Assembly (NCBI RefSeq): GCF_940807255.1
Contig: NZ_CALNWY010000017.1
Coordinates: 21,337 to 85,336, forward strand
Source of the DNA: Mixta sp. Marseille-Q2659
Lineage (GTDB): Bacteria; Pseudomonadota; Gammaproteobacteria; Enterobacterales; Enterobacteriaceae
Direction of reading: 5' to 3'
DNA: 64,000 nt
Shown: one piece after another, positions 47,325-59,012 of the stretch
How positions within the stretch are numbered: position 1 is the first letter of the stretch
Layout: every line of letters begins with the position of its first letter
Position numbers and translations under genes: made by a program
The notes under the pieces: generated by a model
Database searches by the model: none
The model's input: only the letters and a program-made list of their open reading frames with translations
What the model was told of the DNA's origin: nothing

Positions 47325-48352
47325 TCAGGATTTACCCTGAACAACTCCACGCGCAGCTCCAGGAGGGGCTGCGCGTCTGCTATCTGCTTATCGGCAATGA
47401 GCCCTTGCTGTTGCAGGAAAGCCATGACGCCATCAAGGCCTGCGCGCAACAGCAAGGTTTTATTGAGCATTTCAACGTGGTGTTGGATAACAACACCGAC
47501 TGGGATAGCGTTTTTAGCAACTGTCAGGCGATGAGCCTGTTTGCCAGTCGCCAGACGCTCACCTTGACGCTGCCGGAAAACGGCCCTAACGCAGCCATGG
47601 CGACCCAGCTGGAAAAGCTGAGTACGCTGCTGCATAGCGATATTTTGCCAATTATTATTGGCAACAGGCTGACCAAAGCGCAGGAAAACAGCGCCTGGTT
47701 TAAAGCGCTTAGCGCGCAGGCGGTGCTGGTTCCCTGTGCCACGCCTGAGCATGCGCAGCTGCCGCGTTGGGTTGCCGCTCGCGCCAAAAATATGCGGCTC
47801 GATCTGGATGAAGCGGCCTGCCAGCTGTTGTGTTACTGCTACGAAGGTAATCTACTGGCGCTGGCGCAGGCGCTGGAGCGCCTGTCGCTGCTCTGGCCCG
47901 ATGGAAAGCTGACCTTGCCGCGCGTAGAACAGGCGGTAAGCGATGCGGCGCACTTTACCCCTTTTCATTGGGTTGACGCGCTGCTGGCTGGTAAGAGCAA
48001 ACGCGCCCTGCATATTCTGCGGCAGCTGGCCGCCGAAGAGAGCGAGCCGGTGATTTTAATCCGCACTCTGCAGCGCGAATTGTTGCTGCTGCTGACATTA
48101 CAGCGTCAGCAGCACAATGTTCCGCTGCGTACGCTGTTCGATCAGCATCGCGTCTGGCAAAACCGCCGCGCGCTGTTCAGCGAAGCGTTGCAGCGCCTCA
48201 CCTTGCTGCAAATCCGTCAGGCTATTAGCTTGCTGACGCGTTTAGAAATTACGCTTAAGCAGGATTATGGTCAGCGCCTGTGGCCGGAGCTGGAAACGCT
48301 CTCGCTACTGCTGTGCAATAAAGCGCTGCCTGCAGAATTAGGCGAATTTTAA
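47321..48352 (+). CDS. holA: DNA polymerase III subunit delta
   Basis: HolA opens the sliding clamp within the clamp-loader complex. It is 343 residues, as in E. coli, with the N-terminal [31 protein letters not shown] (AAA+-like fold without nucleotide binding) and C-terminal collar domain. Coupled to lptE by a four-base overlap; nadD starts on the base after its stop. Confidence 0.96.
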   Translation: MIRIYPEQLHAQLQEGLRVCYLLIGNEPLLLQESHDAIKACAQQQGFIEHFNVVLDNNTDWDSVFSNCQAMSLFASRQTLTLTLPENGPNAAMATQLEKLSTLLHSDILPIIIGNRLTKAQENSAWFKALSAQAVLVPCATPEHAQLPRWVAARAKNMRLDLDEAACQLLCYCYEGNLLALAQALERLSLLWPDGKLTLPRVEQAVSDAAHFTPFHWVDALLAGKSKRALHILRQLAAEESEPVILIRTLQRELLLLLTLQRQQHNVPLRTLFDQHRVWQNRRALFSEALQRLTLLQIRQAISLLTRLEITLKQDYGQRLWPELETLSLLLCNKALPAELGEF

Positions 48353-48997
48353 ATGGCTTCACTTCACGCGCTCTACGGCGGCACTTTCGATCCCATTCAT
48401 TACGGTCATCTGAAAACGGTAGAGGCGCTGGCGCACGAGGTGGGCTTACAGCAGGTCACGCTGTTGCCGAATAATGTGCCGCCGCATCGGCCTCAGCCCG
48501 AAGCCAGCACAGCACAACGTGTCGCCATGGTTAAACTTGCTATCGCCGATCGGCCGCTTTTTACGCTCGATACGCGGGAACTGGAGCGCGAGACGCCCTC
48601 TTATACGGTAGAAACACTGGAGCAGCTGCGCGCGGAGCGCGGTGTTGAGCAGCCGCTGGCCTTTATCATTGGCCAGGATTCCCTGCTCAGCCTGCATAAA
48701 TGGCATCGCTGGCAACAGCTGACGGCGCTCTGTCACCTGCTGGTTTGCCAACGTCCCGGTTACGATCGCGCGATGCCGACCCCGGAACTGCAACGCTGGC
48801 TGGATCGCCATCAGACGCACAATGTCAGCGCACTACATCAGCAGCCGGGCGGTTTGATTTGGCTGGCCGATACGCCGCTGGTGCCGGTTTCGGCCACTGA
48901 AATTCGTACGCGTCGGCATCAGGGGTTAGCCTGCGATGACTTGCTTCCTGCCGCCGTTATCGACTATATCAATCAACAGGGCTTATATCGCCCTTGA
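48353..48997 (+). CDS. nadD: Nicotinate-nucleotide adenylyltransferase
   Basis: NadD joins nicotinate mononucleotide and ATP to make deamido-NAD. 214 residues; nucleotidyl-transferase motif [11 protein letters not shown] near the N-terminus and the ISTTxxR-type motif as VSATEIRTR near residue 180. In E. coli cobC follows; here the next gene is rsfS, so cobC is absent from this place. Confidence 0.97.
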   Translation: MASLHALYGGTFDPIHYGHLKTVEALAHEVGLQQVTLLPNNVPPHRPQPEASTAQRVAMVKLAIADRPLFTLDTRELERETPSYTVETLEQLRAERGVEQPLAFIIGQDSLLSLHKWHRWQQLTALCHLLVCQRPGYDRAMPTPELQRWLDRHQTHNVSALHQQPGGLIWLADTPLVPVSATEIRTRRHQGLACDDLLPAAVIDYINQQGLYRP

Positions 48998-49086
48998 TAA
49001 GCGCATGGTATACTGCGCCGCTCAATTTTTCAGGCGTCGCCAGGCGACGTTTGACAGACCACAGAAACGCTTAAAAGGGGAACCTT

Positions 49087-49404
49087 TTGCAAGGTAAAGA
49101 ACTCCAAGACTTCGTTATTGATAAGATTGATGATCTGAAAGGTCAGGATATTGTTTCTATCAATGTGCAGGGTAAATCCAGCATCACCGATTGCATGATC
49201 ATCTGTACCGGCACCTCTACGCGTCATGTGATGTCGATTGCCGATCACGTGATGGAAGAGTCGCGCGCCGCTGGCCTGATGCCGCTCGGCGTGGAAGGCA
49301 AAAATGTTGCCGACTGGGTGGTGGTCGATCTCGGTGAGGTAATTGTTCATGTCATGCAGGAAGAGAGTCGTCACCTGTATGAACTGGAAAAACTCTGGAG
49401 TTAA
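49087..49404 (+). CDS. rsfS: Ribosome silencing factor RsfS
   Basis: RsfS binds ribosomal protein L14 and prevents subunit joining in starvation. The 105-residue protein begins at a TTG (also used in E. coli) with AGGGG upstream: (M)[18 protein letters not shown], then [18 protein letters not shown]. rlmH starts 3 bp after its stop. Confidence 0.96.
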   Translation: MQGKELQDFVIDKIDDLKGQDIVSINVQGKSSITDCMIICTGTSTRHVMSIADHVMEESRAAGLMPLGVEGKNVADWVVVDLGEVIVHVMQEESRHLYELEKLWS

Positions 49405-49407
49405 GCA

Positions 49408-49878
49408 GTGAAGTTGCAGCTTGTTGCCGTAGGCACCAAAATGCCGGATTGGGTGCAAACCGGCTTTATGGAATACCTGCGTCGCTTTCCAAAAGATATG
49501 CCGCTGGAGCTGACTGAAGTCTCAGCTGGCAAGCGCGGCAAAAATGCGGATATTAAGCGCATTCTTGAAAAGGAAGGGGAAGCGATGCTGGCAGCCGTCG
49601 GTAAGGGTAACCGTATTGTGACGCTGGATATTCCAGGGCAGCCCTGGGAAACGCCACAGCTTGCCCAACAGCTGGAGCGCTGGAAGCAGGATGGACGCGA
49701 TGTCAGCCTGCTGATTGGCGGCCCGGAAGGGTTGTCCCCGGCCTGCAAAGCTGCCGCAGAACAGAGCTGGTCTCTTTCAGCACTGACGCTGCCTCATCCG
49801 CTGGTACGCGTGTTGGTCGCAGAAAGCCTGTATCGTGCATGGAGCATTACTGCGAATCATCCTTATCACCGTGAATAA
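49408..49878 (+). CDS. rlmH: 23S rRNA (pseudouridine1915-N3)-methyltransferase
   Basis: RlmH is a SPOUT methyltransferase that methylates pseudouridine 1915 in the intersubunit bridge. 156 residues from a GTG start; the SAM-binding knot has LLIGGPEGL and [18 protein letters not shown]. Part of the rsfS-rlmH-mrdA-mrdB-rlpA series. Confidence 0.97.
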   Translation: MKLQLVAVGTKMPDWVQTGFMEYLRRFPKDMPLELTEVSAGKRGKNADIKRILEKEGEAMLAAVGKGNRIVTLDIPGQPWETPQLAQQLERWKQDGRDVSLLIGGPEGLSPACKAAAEQSWSLSALTLPHPLVRVLVAESLYRAWSITANHPYHRE

Positions 49879-49911
49879 TTCGATAAGGCAAAACGGACAC
49901 CCAAACAGCGG

Positions 49912-51816
49912 ATGAAATCTCAACGCAACTCTTTTCGTGACTATACTGCCGAGCAGACACTCTTTGTACGGCGGGCGCTGCTGGCGTTCGTCGGCATTTT
50001 GCTGCTTTCCGGCGTACTGGTCGTTAATCTGTATCACCTGCAGATTTTACGCTTCGAAGATTACAGCACCCGCTCTAACCAAAACCGTATCAAGCTAGTG
50101 CCGGTCGCGCCAAGCCGCGGCATTATTTATGACCGCAACGGCACGCCGCTGGCGCTGAATCGTACCATTTATCAGGCGGAGCTGGTGCCGGAAAAGGTCG
50201 ATAATCTTAAGCAGACACTGCAAGATTTGCGGCCGATACTCGATCTGACCGATGACGATCTTGAGAATTTCGAGAAAGAGCGTAAACGCTCGCGTCGCTT
50301 CACTTCTATTGCCCTGAAAACTGCGCTGAATGATGTTCAGGTCGCCCGTTTTGCCGTTAACCAATACCGTTTTCCCGGCGTTGAGGTGAAAGGCTATCAG
50401 CGTCGCTACTATCCTTATGGTCAAACCCTGACCCACGTCGTGGGCTACGTATCGAAAATTAACGATCGTGACGTGGCGCGCCTCGATAAAGAGGGAAAGT
50501 GGCCTAACTATGCGGCAACGCATGATATTGGCAAACTCGGCATCGAGAACTATTACGAAGATGTGCTGCACGGTAAAACCGGCTATGAAGAGGTTGAGGT
50601 TAACAACCGTGGCCGCGTCATTCGCCAGCTTCATGAGCAATCGCCACAAGCCGGACGCGACATCTGGCTGACTATCGATCTCAAGCTTCAGCAGTATATC
50701 GAAACCTTGCTGGTTGGCAGCCGCGCGGCGGTCGTCGTCAGCGATCCGCGTACCGGCGAGATTTTGGCGATGGTGTCCACGCCCAGCTACGATCCCAACC
50801 TGTTTGTCGATGGGATTTCCAGCAAGGATTATAAGGCGCTGTTGCAGGACGAGAATCGTCCGCTTTATAACCGTGCCATTCAGGCCGCCTATCCGCCCGC
50901 CTCTACCGTCAAGCCTTATGTCGCCGTTTCCGCGCTGAGCGCTGGCGTCATTACGCGCAATACCAGCCTGTTCGATCCGGGCTGGTGGCAGCTTCCAGGT
51001 TCTGAAAAGCGCTATCGCGACTGGAAAAAATGGGGCCATGGTCGTCTGAACGTGACGAAATCGCTGGAAGAATCTGCGGATACCTTCTTCTATCAGGTTG
51101 CCTATGATATGGGCATCGATCGCCTGTCGGAGTGGATGAATAAATTTGGCTACGGCCAGCGCACCGGTATTGATTTGCCGCAGGAAAACCCCGGCAACAT
51201 GCCTACGCGCGAATGGAAGATGAAGCGGTTTAAAAAGCCATGGTATCAGGGTGACACCATTCCGGTCGGCATTGGTCAGGGCTACTGGACCGCCACACCG
51301 CTACAGATGAATAAGGCGCTGATGATTTTGATTAACGATGGCGTTATCAAAACGCCTCATCTGCTGCGCGCGACGCGGGAAAATAACCTGATGGTGCCTT
51401 ACCGTCAGCCACCCGCCACTCCGATTGGCGATATTCACTCCGGCTATTGGGAAATTGCCAAAGATGGCATGTATGGCGTTGCTAACCGGCCAAACGGCAC
51501 TGCTCATAAAAGTTTTGATAACGCGCCTTATAAAATCGCAGCAAAATCAGGTACGGCGCAGGTGTTTGGCCTGAAAGAAAATGAAACCTATAACGCGCAT
51601 AAGATTGCTGAACGCCTGCGCGATCATAAACTGATGACGGCGTTCGCGCCTTACGACAAACCGCGCGTTGCGGTAACCATAATTCTGGAAAACGGCGGCG
51701 CCGGACCGGCAGTCGGTACGGTAATGCGTCAAATCCTCGACCATATTATGTTAGGTGATAACAATACGGTGCTGCCTGATGCGACGCCGACACCACCCGG
51801 TTATGAAGGTGAATAA
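49912..51816 (+). CDS. mrdA: Penicillin-binding protein 2 (peptidoglycan transpeptidase)
   Basis: PBP2 is the elongasome transpeptidase. 634 residues: short cytoplasmic tail, one membrane helix (~22-42), pedestal domain with [12 protein letters not shown], and a transpeptidase domain with nucleophile Ser in PPASTVKP (about residue 330), SxN in ESADTFF/SAD and KSGTAQVFG as the KTG-type motif. mrdB follows two bases later. Confidence 0.97.
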   Translation: MKSQRNSFRDYTAEQTLFVRRALLAFVGILLLSGVLVVNLYHLQILRFEDYSTRSNQNRIKLVPVAPSRGIIYDRNGTPLALNRTIYQAELVPEKVDNLKQTLQDLRPILDLTDDDLENFEKERKRSRRFTSIALKTALNDVQVARFAVNQYRFPGVEVKGYQRRYYPYGQTLTHVVGYVSKINDRDVARLDKEGKWPNYAATHDIGKLGIENYYEDVLHGKTGYEEVEVNNRGRVIRQLHEQSPQAGRDIWLTIDLKLQQYIETLLVGSRAAVVVSDPRTGEILAMVSTPSYDPNLFVDGISSKDYKALLQDENRPLYNRAIQAAYPPASTVKPYVAVSALSAGVITRNTSLFDPGWWQLPGSEKRYRDWKKWGHGRLNVTKSLEESADTFFYQVAYDMGIDRLSEWMNKFGYGQRTGIDLPQENPGNMPTREWKMKRFKKPWYQGDTIPVGIGQGYWTATPLQMNKALMILINDGVIKTPHLLRATRENNLMVPYRQPPATPIGDIHSGYWEIAKDGMYGVANRPNGTAHKSFDNAPYKIAAKSGTAQVFGLKENETYNAHKIAERLRDHKLMTAFAPYDKPRVAVTIILENGGAGPAVGTVMRQILDHIMLGDNNTVLPDATPTPPGYEGE

Positions 51817-51818
51817 CA

Positions 51819-52937
51819 ATGTCCATGAACGATAGCCCACAAAAAAAATCGATCTGGACCAAAATTCATATCGACCCTCTGTTTCTGATTATCATTGCTT
51901 GTCTGCTGATCTACAGCGCCTTCGTAATGTGGAGCGCCAGCGGTCAGGATCCGGGCATGATGGAACGCAAAATTGGCCAGATTTTTATGGGTCTGGCGGT
52001 CATGGTAGCCATGGCACAGATACCGCCGCGCGTTTATGAAGGCTGGGCGCCCTATTTATATATCGTCTGTGTGATATTACTGATCGCGGTCGACGCCTTC
52101 GGCCACATCAGTAAAGGGGCGCAACGCTGGCTCGATCTCGGTATCGTACGTTTTCAGCCCTCCGAAATCGCTAAAATTGCCGTTCCGCTAATGGTGGCGC
52201 GCTTTATCAACCGCGACGTTTGTCCGCCTACCTTAAAAAACACCGGCATTGCGCTGGTATTAATTTTTGTTCCCACCTTGCTGGTTGCCGCGCAGCCCGA
52301 TCTCGGCACCTCGATTCTGATCGCCGCGTCCGGTCTGTTCGTGCTGTTTCTCTCCGGCATGAGCTGGAAACTGATCGGCATCGCTGTGCTGCTGGTCGCC
52401 GCTTTTATTCCCGTGCTGTGGTTCTTCCTGATGCACGATTACCAGCGCGACCGCGTCATGATGCTGCTCGATCCCGAAAGCGATCCGCTGGGCGCGGGCT
52501 ATCATATTATCCAGTCGAAGATCGCTATCGGCTCCGGCGGCCTGCGCGGCAAAGGCTGGCTGCACGGCACGCAATCGCAGCTGGAATTTCTGCCGGAACG
52601 TCATACGGACTTTATTTTTGCGGTACTGGCCGAAGAACTGGGCCTGGTCGGCGTGCTGATTCTGCTGGCGCTCTATCTGCTGCTGATTATGCGCGGCCTG
52701 ATTATCGCCGCGCGTGCGCAAACCACTTTTGGTCGCGTGATGGCGGGCGGCCTGATGCTGATTTTGTTTGTCTATGTTTTCGTTAATATCGGCATGGTAA
52801 GTGGTATCTTACCGGTCGTAGGCGTTCCGCTGCCGCTGGTGAGTTACGGCGGATCGGCGCTGATTGTTTTGATGGCGGGATTTGGCATCGTTATGTCAAT
52901 CCACACACACCGAAAATTATTGTCTAAAAGCGTTTAA
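51819..52937 (+). CDS. mrdB: Rod-shape glycosyltransferase RodA (SEDS family)
   Basis: RodA polymerises glycan strands together with PBP2. 372 residues with ten membrane segments and the SEDS hallmarks [38 protein letters not shown] and [13 protein letters not shown]. The gene is tightly coupled to mrdA and followed 10 bp later by rlpA. Confidence 0.97.
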   Translation: MSMNDSPQKKSIWTKIHIDPLFLIIIACLLIYSAFVMWSASGQDPGMMERKIGQIFMGLAVMVAMAQIPPRVYEGWAPYLYIVCVILLIAVDAFGHISKGAQRWLDLGIVRFQPSEIAKIAVPLMVARFINRDVCPPTLKNTGIALVLIFVPTLLVAAQPDLGTSILIAASGLFVLFLSGMSWKLIGIAVLLVAAFIPVLWFFLMHDYQRDRVMMLLDPESDPLGAGYHIIQSKIAIGSGGLRGKGWLHGTQSQLEFLPERHTDFIFAVLAEELGLVGVLILLALYLLLIMRGLIIAARAQTTFGRVMAGGLMLILFVYVFVNIGMVSGILPVVGVPLPLVSYGGSALIVLMAGFGIVMSIHTHRKLLSKSV

Positions 52938-52947
52938 GAGGCTCTCG

Positions 52948-54024
52948 ATGCGTAAGGATTGGCTTTGGGTGGGTGCAGCCTCGCTGCTGTTAGCCGCCTG
53001 TACCACAAATACAGAACAGCAGACGTCCGCTCCGCAGCAGCCCGCCTATAATGGTCCGGTTGTTGAAATCGGCGGCGTCGAGCCGCGTTATGAGCCGATT
53101 AATCCTGCGACCAGCCAGGATTACAGCGTTAACGGCAAAACGTACCGCATTATTAAAGATCCTTCCAATTACAGCGAAACCGGTCTGGCGGCCTGGTATG
53201 GCGACGAAGCGAACGGCACCCGGACCGCTACTGGCGAACCCTTTGATTCCGAAGCCTTAACCGCCGCGCATCCTACCCTGCCGTTGCCCAGCTATGTCCG
53301 CGTAACCAACCTGGCGAATGGCAGGCAGCTGGTCGTGCGCGTGAACGATCGTGGGCCTTACACGCCAGGCCGGATTATCGACCTTTCGCGCGCGGCGGGC
53401 GATCGGCTGAATATCTCGAACAATACCCGTGTGCGTCTCGATTATATTAAAGTCGCGCCGGACGGTTCGCTCTCAGGACCCGGCACCGTTGGCACCGTGG
53501 TCGCCAAACAAAGCTATGCCCTGCCCTCTCGCCCCGATATTGGCGGCGGTATGACGATAATGGGCGGCGCAGCGGCGCCTGTAGAACAGCCGCAGAATGT
53601 GCATCCGGTGGATAACAGCACGTTAACCAGCGAAAATCAGATGGGCGCCCCGGTCCACAGCAGCGGCTTCCTTGGCGCGCCGACGCCGTTACAGCCAGGC
53701 GTGTTGGAAGGCAGCGAACCTGAAGCGCCAGCAGCAGTCAGTACACCGGTCGCGGCCAGCGCGCCTGCCAGTGCAGAGAACAGCGCTGCCGGAAATTATG
53801 TGGTACAGGTTGGCGCACTAAGCGATGCCAGTCGCGCGCAACAATGGGCCGATAAGCTGAAGTCGCAGTTTGGCGTGCCAGCTGCCGTCGCCAGCAGCGG
53901 AAAACTTTATCGCGTACAGCTGGGGCCTTTCGCCTCGCGTCAGCAGGCGGCGGCGCTACAGCAGCGGCTGATTAGCGAAGCCAGTCAGCAATCCTTTATT
54001 ACCGTGATCCATAGCGGCATGTAA
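52948..54024 (+). CDS. rlpA: Septal ring lipoprotein RlpA (SPOR domain)
   Basis: Outer-membrane lipoprotein that binds denuded glycan at the septum. From ATG 52948 the precursor has 358 residues: lipobox LLLAAC (Cys18), a double-psi beta-barrel at ~85-175 (GLAAWYGDEANGTRTATGEP, VNDRGPY) and a C-terminal SPOR domain (~285-358, NYVVQVGALSDASRAQQWAD). The linker is rich in Pro, Ala and Ser. The frame is open further upstream, but that part lies inside mrdB. Confidence 0.95.
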   Translation: MRKDWLWVGAASLLLAACTTNTEQQTSAPQQPAYNGPVVEIGGVEPRYEPINPATSQDYSVNGKTYRIIKDPSNYSETGLAAWYGDEANGTRTATGEPFDSEALTAAHPTLPLPSYVRVTNLANGRQLVVRVNDRGPYTPGRIIDLSRAAGDRLNISNNTRVRLDYIKVAPDGSLSGPGTVGTVVAKQSYALPSRPDIGGGMTIMGGAAAPVEQPQNVHPVDNSTLTSENQMGAPVHSSGFLGAPTPLQPGVLEGSEPEAPAAVSTPVAASAPASAENSAAGNYVVQVGALSDASRAQQWADKLKSQFGVPAAVASSGKLYRVQLGPFASRQQAAALQQRLISEASQQSFITVIHSGM

Positions 54025-54171
54025 AAACCAGTGGCGACAACTTTGCGTTGGCTCGACAGAAGCTGGCTGGCTGCTGATTTTGTCAACGCGAAGTTGGATG
54101 CCTGTAAAAACGCCTTTTGCTATAGTAAGGCACTTTTTTCACTAACCTCCACGGATGTTGTTGTCCCTAAC

Positions 54172-55383
54172 ATGAATACGCTGAAAACCTGTCACTATTT
54201 TAAGCGCCTGGCGGCGGGCACCGTGATTGCCCTGAGCCTGAGTCAGGTCGCGCTGGCTGAAGATATTAATCTTAAAACCATGATCCCCGGCGTACCGGAT
54301 ATTGACGCAGAAGCGTATATCCTAATCGATTATAACTCCGGGAAAGTCCTCGCTGAAAAGAACGCCGACGCACGCCGCGACCCTGCCAGTCTGACAAAAA
54401 TGATGACCAGCTACGTCATTGGTCAGGCAGTGAAGGCAGGCAAAATCCATCAGGATGATATTGTTACCGTCGGACAGGATGCCTGGGCGACCGGTAACCC
54501 CGTCTTCCGCGGATCCTCGCTGATGTTTTTGAAGCCTGGCGATCGCGTGCCGGTTTCGCAGCTGACGCGCGGTATCGTGCTGCAGTCCGGCAACGATGCC
54601 TGTGTTGCCATGGCGGATTATGTCGCCGGCAGCCAGGATGCGTTTGTTGGCCTGATGAACAACTATGTGAAGGCGCTGGGTTTACAGAACACCCACTTCC
54701 AGACGGTTCATGGTCTGGACGCCGAAGGACAATATAGCTCCGCGCGCGATATGGCGCTGATTGGTCAGGCGCTGATCCGTGATGTGCCGGAAGAATATGC
54801 GGTTTATAAAGAAAAAGAGTTTACCTTCAATAATATTCGTCAGACCAACCGTAACGGTCTGCTGTGGGATACCAGCCTGAACGTTGACGGTATCAAAACC
54901 GGCCACACCGCTTCTGCGGGCTACAACCTGGTCGCCTCCGCGACCGAAGGTCAGATGCGTCTGATCTCCGCGGTGCTGGGCGGTCATACCTATAAAGGTC
55001 GTGAAGTTGAAAGTAAAAAGCTGCTGACCTGGGGCTTCCGCTTCTTTGAAACCGTCGCGCCGTTGAAAGCCGGTAAAGAATTTGCCTCTGAACCCGTATG
55101 GTTCGGTAACAGCGATCGCGTTCAGCTTGGCGTGGATAAAGATATGTACCTGACCATTCCTCGTGGTCGGATGAAAGACCTGAAAGCCAGCTATGTGTTG
55201 AACAATACCGAACTGCATGCGCCACTGCAGAAAAACCAGGTGGTTGGCACGATCAACTTCCAGCTGGACGGTAAAACCATTGAGCAACGCCCGCTGGTGG
55301 TGCTGAATGAAGTGCCGGAAGGCGGTTTCTTCGGCCGTATTATCGATTATATCAAGTTGATGTTTCACCACTGGTTTGGCTAA
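54172..55383 (+). CDS. dacA: D-alanyl-D-alanine carboxypeptidase PBP5
   Basis: PBP5 trims the terminal D-Ala of peptidoglycan stem peptides. The ATG at 54172 gives 403 residues, identical to E. coli: signal peptide ending SQVALA-E, catalytic Ser73/Lys76 in [11 protein letters not shown] in [14 protein letters not shown] in DGIKTGHT, and the C-terminal amphipathic anchor ([14 protein letters not shown]). Confidence 0.98.
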   Translation: MNTLKTCHYFKRLAAGTVIALSLSQVALAEDINLKTMIPGVPDIDAEAYILIDYNSGKVLAEKNADARRDPASLTKMMTSYVIGQAVKAGKIHQDDIVTVGQDAWATGNPVFRGSSLMFLKPGDRVPVSQLTRGIVLQSGNDACVAMADYVAGSQDAFVGLMNNYVKALGLQNTHFQTVHGLDAEGQYSSARDMALIGQALIRDVPEEYAVYKEKEFTFNNIRQTNRNGLLWDTSLNVDGIKTGHTASAGYNLVASATEGQMRLISAVLGGHTYKGREVESKKLLTWGFRFFETVAPLKAGKEFASEPVWFGNSDRVQLGVDKDMYLTIPRGRMKDLKASYVLNNTELHAPLQKNQVVGTINFQLDGKTIEQRPLVVLNEVPEGGFFGRIIDYIKLMFHHWFG

Positions 55384-55443
55384 GGCGCGTCTGTTGTAGT
55401 TGATATTGTCAGCATTCGCCCATATAACCAGATAATCAGTAAG

Positions 55444-55469
55444 CTCCCGCTGCGGCGGGAGTCTTTTTT
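55444..55469 (+). terminator. Terminator/attenuator between dacA and ybeD
   Basis: CTCCCGC / GCGGGAG stem with a TGCG loop, then TCTTTTTT, 60 bp after dacA. Confidence 0.85.
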
Positions 55470-55484
55470 AGCACCGGAGTCCCT

Positions 55485-55748
55485 ATGAAAACCAAACTGA
55501 ATGAACTGCTCGAATTTCCTTGTTCCTTTACTTATAAAGTAATGGGCCTGGCGCAACCGGAGCTGGTTGATAATGTGGTGGAAGTGGTGCAGCGTCACGC
55601 TCCAGGCGATTATACGCCCGATGTAAAGCCCAGCAGCAAAGGCAACTACCACTCCGTTTCTATCACCATCAACGCCACGCATATTGAGCAGATTGAAACC
55701 CTGTACGAAGAACTGGGTAAAATTGAAATTGTGCGCATGGTGCTGTAA
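55485..55748 (+). CDS. ybeD: YbeD, DUF493 family protein
   Basis: An 87-residue protein nearly identical to E. coli YbeD, an ACT/ferredoxin-like fold of unclear role, possibly regulating lipoate metabolism given its constant place before lipB. It begins [21 protein letters not shown] and ends KIEIVRMVL. Confidence 0.95.
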   Translation: MKTKLNELLEFPCSFTYKVMGLAQPELVDNVVEVVQRHAPGDYTPDVKPSSKGNYHSVSITINATHIEQIETLYEELGKIEIVRMVL

Positions 55749-55830
55749 CCATCGCCAACTGTCCGGGCGGGTAGAGCTCGCCCAGGACCCGCGTTATACT
55801 TCCTTCTTTCTCTGAAGCGGAAAGCACGTT

Positions 55831-56490
55831 TTGCAGCAGCCTTCTCTTATTGTTCGCCAGCTGGGCCTGCGCCCCTGGGAACCCGTCTCTCTTGCGATGC
55901 ACCAGTTTACCGATCAACGTACTGCCGATACGCCAGACGAGCTGTGGCTGGTAGAGCATATGCCCGTGTTTACGCAGGGGCAGGCCGGCAAAGCAGAGCA
56001 TTTATTAATGCCTGGCGATATTCCGGTGGTTCAGAGCGATCGCGGCGGCCAGGTGACCTATCATGGCCCTGGTCAGCAGGTCATGTATGTGTTAATCGAC
56101 CTGAAACGCCGTAAGCTGGGCGCGCGTCAGCTGGTTACTGCCATTGAGGAAACGGTAGTGGCGACGCTGGCGCATTATGATGTGGAAGCCTATGCCCGTC
56201 CTGATGCGCCGGGCGTTTACGTTGACGGCAAAAAAATCTGCTCGCTGGGCCTGCGAATTCGCCAGGGCTGTTCTTTTCACGGCCTGGCATTGAATATCAA
56301 CATGGATCTGGCACCGTTTCTGCGTATCAATCCCTGCGGCTATGCCGGGTTGGAAATGACACAGCTGAGTGCGTTCCGGGCGGGCGTGACGCCTTCTGAT
56401 GTCCAGCCAGTACTGGTAGAAAAATTTTTGCAGCAGCTGGCTATTCCTTCTGCCCGCTGGCAACCTGCGGAAACATCAGCGGTCTTGTAA
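55831..56490 (+). CDS. lipB: Octanoyl-[acyl-carrier-protein] transferase LipB
   Basis: LipB moves octanoate from ACP to lipoyl domains. The start is a TTG, as in E. coli; 219 residues. Conserved [12 protein letters not shown], catalytic Lys in DGKKICSLG and Cys in RINPCGYAG. lipA follows 172 bp later behind its own leader. Confidence 0.96.
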   Translation: MQQPSLIVRQLGLRPWEPVSLAMHQFTDQRTADTPDELWLVEHMPVFTQGQAGKAEHLLMPGDIPVVQSDRGGQVTYHGPGQQVMYVLIDLKRRKLGARQLVTAIEETVVATLAHYDVEAYARPDAPGVYVDGKKICSLGLRIRQGCSFHGLALNINMDLAPFLRINPCGYAGLEMTQLSAFRAGVTPSDVQPVLVEKFLQQLAIPSARWQPAETSAVL

Positions 56491-56662
56491 CCGTGCGTGC
56501 TGCTTTACAATTTTGCAACCTAAACGCGCCCTGGCAGGCTGTTTGTCAGGCGGTGAGATGATATAATTTTTGCACATTTTTCAAATAAAGTTGAAAAAGC
56601 AGCCGACTCATTGAGTTACAGCCTCTTTTCAAACTGCAATCCAACCTGGAAACTGCAAGCTT

Positions 56663-57628
56663 ATGAGTAAACCGATTCAGATGGAACGCGGCGTTAAATA
56701 TCGCGACGCAGACAAAATGGCGTTAATCCCGGTAAAAACGGTGGTTACCGAGCGTCAGGAATTATTGCGCAAGCCCGAATGGATGAAGATTAAACTGCCC
56801 GCCGACTCCAGCCGTATTCAGGGTATTAAGGCAGCAATGCGTAAAAATGGTCTGCACTCTGTCTGTGAAGAGGCCTCTTGCCCTAACCTTGCAGAATGTT
56901 TTAACCACGGTACCGCAACCTTTATGATCCTTGGCGCCATCTGTACGCGTCGCTGCCCGTTCTGCGATGTGGCGCATGGCCGTCCGCTTACGCCTGACAG
57001 CAACGAGCCGGTGAAGCTGGCGCAGACGATTGCCGATATGGGCCTGCGTTATGTGGTGGTGACCTCAGTGGATCGTGACGATCTGCGCGACGGCGGCGCT
57101 CAGCATTTTGCTGACTGCATCAGTGCTATTCGTGAAAAAAATCCGACCATCAAAATTGAAACGCTGGTGCCCGACTTCCGCGGCCGTATGGATCGCGCGC
57201 TGGAAATTCTTACCGCCACGCCGCCGGATGTGTTTAACCACAACCTGGAAAACGTGCCGCGTATCTATCGCCAGGTTCGTCCCGGCGCCAACTATGAATG
57301 GTCTCTGAAGCTGCTGGAACGTTTTAAAGAAGCGCACCCGGAGATCCCAACCAAGTCAGGCTTAATGGTTGGGCTGGGAGAGACCAATGCGGAAATTATC
57401 GAGGTTATGCGCGATTTACGTCGTCATGGCGTGACGATGCTGACGCTGGGCCAGTATTTGCAGCCAAGCCGCCACCATCTTCCGGTTCAGCGCTATGTCA
57501 GCCCGGCGGAATTTGATGAGATGAAAGAAGAAGCGCTGGCGATGGGCTTCACCCATGCGGCCTGTGGTCCTTTTGTCCGCTCCTCCTACCATGCCGATTT
57601 GCAGGCAAAAGGGCTGGAAGTGAAATAA
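56663..57628 (+). CDS. lipA: Lipoyl synthase (radical SAM)
   Basis: LipA inserts two sulfurs into the octanoyl chain. 321 residues, equal to E. coli. The auxiliary cluster cysteines are Cys68, Cys73 and Cys79 in [12 protein letters not shown]; the radical SAM cluster cysteines are Cys94, Cys98 and Cys101 in CTRRCPFC; the closing R-S-S-Y is at VRSSYHAD. A partly paired leader (56591-56632) precedes it. Confidence 0.98.
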   Translation: MSKPIQMERGVKYRDADKMALIPVKTVVTERQELLRKPEWMKIKLPADSSRIQGIKAAMRKNGLHSVCEEASCPNLAECFNHGTATFMILGAICTRRCPFCDVAHGRPLTPDSNEPVKLAQTIADMGLRYVVVTSVDRDDLRDGGAQHFADCISAIREKNPTIKIETLVPDFRGRMDRALEILTATPPDVFNHNLENVPRIYRQVRPGANYEWSLKLLERFKEAHPEIPTKSGLMVGLGETNAEIIEVMRDLRRHGVTMLTLGQYLQPSRHHLPVQRYVSPAEFDEMKEEALAMGFTHAACGPFVRSSYHADLQAKGLEVK

Positions 57629-57644
57629 GCGTTACCGAGGACCA

Positions 57645-57672
57645 AAAAAACGCAGCGAGAGCTGCGTTTTTT
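57645..57672. terminator. Terminator downstream of lipA
   Basis: AAAAAACGCAGC / GCTGCGTTTTTT with a GAGA loop, 17 bp after lipA. Confidence 0.92.
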
Positions 57673-57723
57673 ATCGGCGGAGCAAAGCAGATGATTTATG
57701 AAAAAAGCCGCCGTCGGGATGCA

Positions 57724-57750
57724 AAAAAAGCCAGCTAAGCTGGCTTTTTT
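57724..57750. terminator. Second terminator between lipA and tatE
   Basis: AAAAAAGCCAGC / GCTGGCTTTTTT with a TAA loop. With the first one it forms a double bidirectional barrier between convergent genes. Confidence 0.88.
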
Positions 57751-57760
57751 CATGCAGTAA

Positions 57761-57779
57761 AAGTTACATCTTGTAACTT
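57761..57779 (-). terminator. Hairpin at the end of tatE
   Basis: AAGTTACA / TGTAACTT with a three-base loop, followed by TTTTA on the minus strand, 16 bp past the tatE stop. Confidence 0.6.
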
Positions 57780-57795
57780 CACACTGCCGCAATGG

Positions 57796-57996
57796 TTACT
57801 CTTTGTGGGTTACGCGCTCTGCTGGCATCTCTTCTGCCTTAGCAGCCGGTGCCACGTCCTCGTCCTTCATCGCCTTTTTAAAGCCTTTAATGGCGGCACC
57901 TAAATCGCCACCCAGCGAACGGAGTTTATTCGTGCCAAACAGCAGTACGATCAACGCACCGATAACCAGTAACTTGGCAATACTGATACCTTCCAT
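57796..57996 (-). CDS. tatE: Sec-independent protein translocase subunit TatE
   Basis: TatE is a TatA paralogue in the twin-arginine translocase. The 66-residue protein has one N-terminal membrane helix ([18 protein letters not shown]), the hinge and amphipathic helix [22 protein letters not shown], and a charged tail ending HKE like E. coli TatE. Monocistronic. Confidence 0.95.
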   Translation of the reverse strand: MEGISIAKLLVIGALIVLLFGTNKLRSLGGDLGAAIKGFKKAMKDEDVAPAAKAEEMPAERVTHKE

Positions 57997-58170
57997 AACA
58001 CCTTCTTACATTAACTGAGGAGCCAACTGCCGCTATTAACGCGCAGAACGCTGATTAATACAACAGCGACATGTAACAGATTACTAATTTTTTTTAAGCG
58101 AGGCTTATTTCAGCCGGTGCTTATAATGCCACGGGGCGCGGATAATGCGCCTGACCCACATCAAGCGTTG

Positions 58171-58959
58171 TCAGGCCAGCTCTGGCCGGTTAAAGCGACG
58201 ATTCGCTAATACCGGTAGCCGCTGCCGCGCGCTGGCAATACGTTCGGCATCCAGTTCAGCAAAAACCAGCGCAGGCTCTTCTGCGGCACGCGCTATGGCA
58301 ATGCCAAGCGGGTCGACAATTAAACTGCTGCCGATATTACGCGGGCCGCACTCGCCCACCGCCATTAAATAACAGGTGTTTTCTAACGCTCTGGCGGTAA
58401 CCAGCACTTCCCAGTGCATTTCTTTTAACGGGCCTCTTACCCAGGCGGAAGGCAGCACCAGCACATCTGCACCGTCCAGCGCCAGACGACGCGCCAGCTC
58501 TGGAAAGCGAATATCGTAACAGGTCATCATGCCGATTTTCATATCGCCGACGTCCAACAGCGGCGGTAGCTGGTTTCCGGCGGTGACACGCTGCGACTCT
58601 TGCATAGCAAACGCATCGTAAAGATGCAATTTGTCATAACGCGCGATGATTGCTCCGTTACGTAAAGCAAGCTGAGCGTTGATGGCTCGCTGCGGGCCAT
58701 CAGGCATAAGCAGGGTAAAAATAGTGGTGAGCGAGCTGCCCTGGCTTTTTGTTAGCAGCTGCGTAACAAAAGGGCCATCCAGCGGCTGCGCAGCGCTGAC
58801 AGAGAAGCCCGGATCGGACATATCCGCCGCCAGTACTGATTCAGGCAGCACCAGTAAAGACGCTCCGGCATCCTGCGCTTGCTGCATCAATTTTTCGCAG
58901 GTCTGTGCATTTTGTTGCCATTCACGTCCTACCGCAAACTGCCCCATAGCCACTTTCAT
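58171..58959 (-). CDS. ybeM: Nitrilase-family amidase YbeM (deaminated glutathione amidase)
   Basis: A 262-residue nitrilase superfamily enzyme, orthologous to E. coli YbeM, which removes the amide of deaminated glutathione formed by transaminase side reactions. The Glu-Lys-Cys triad is visible: Glu in LLVLPESVLA, Lys in YDKLHLYDAF and Cys in GMMTCYDIRFPELAR. The ATG at 58959 has an AAGGA site; eight further upstream codons are not conserved. Confidence 0.92.
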   Translation of the reverse strand: MKVAMGQFAVGREWQQNAQTCEKLMQQAQDAGASLLVLPESVLAADMSDPGFSVSAAQPLDGPFVTQLLTKSQGSSLTTIFTLLMPDGPQRAINAQLALRNGAIIARYDKLHLYDAFAMQESQRVTAGNQLPPLLDVGDMKIGMMTCYDIRFPELARRLALDGADVLVLPSAWVRGPLKEMHWEVLVTARALENTCYLMAVGECGPRNIGSSLIVDPLGIAIARAAEEPALVFAELDAERIASARQRLPVLANRRFNRPELA

Positions 58960-59012
58960 CGTTTTTCCTTCTGCGGCAATCAAACAATCTCACCGTTCAG
59001 TCAACGGCATCA

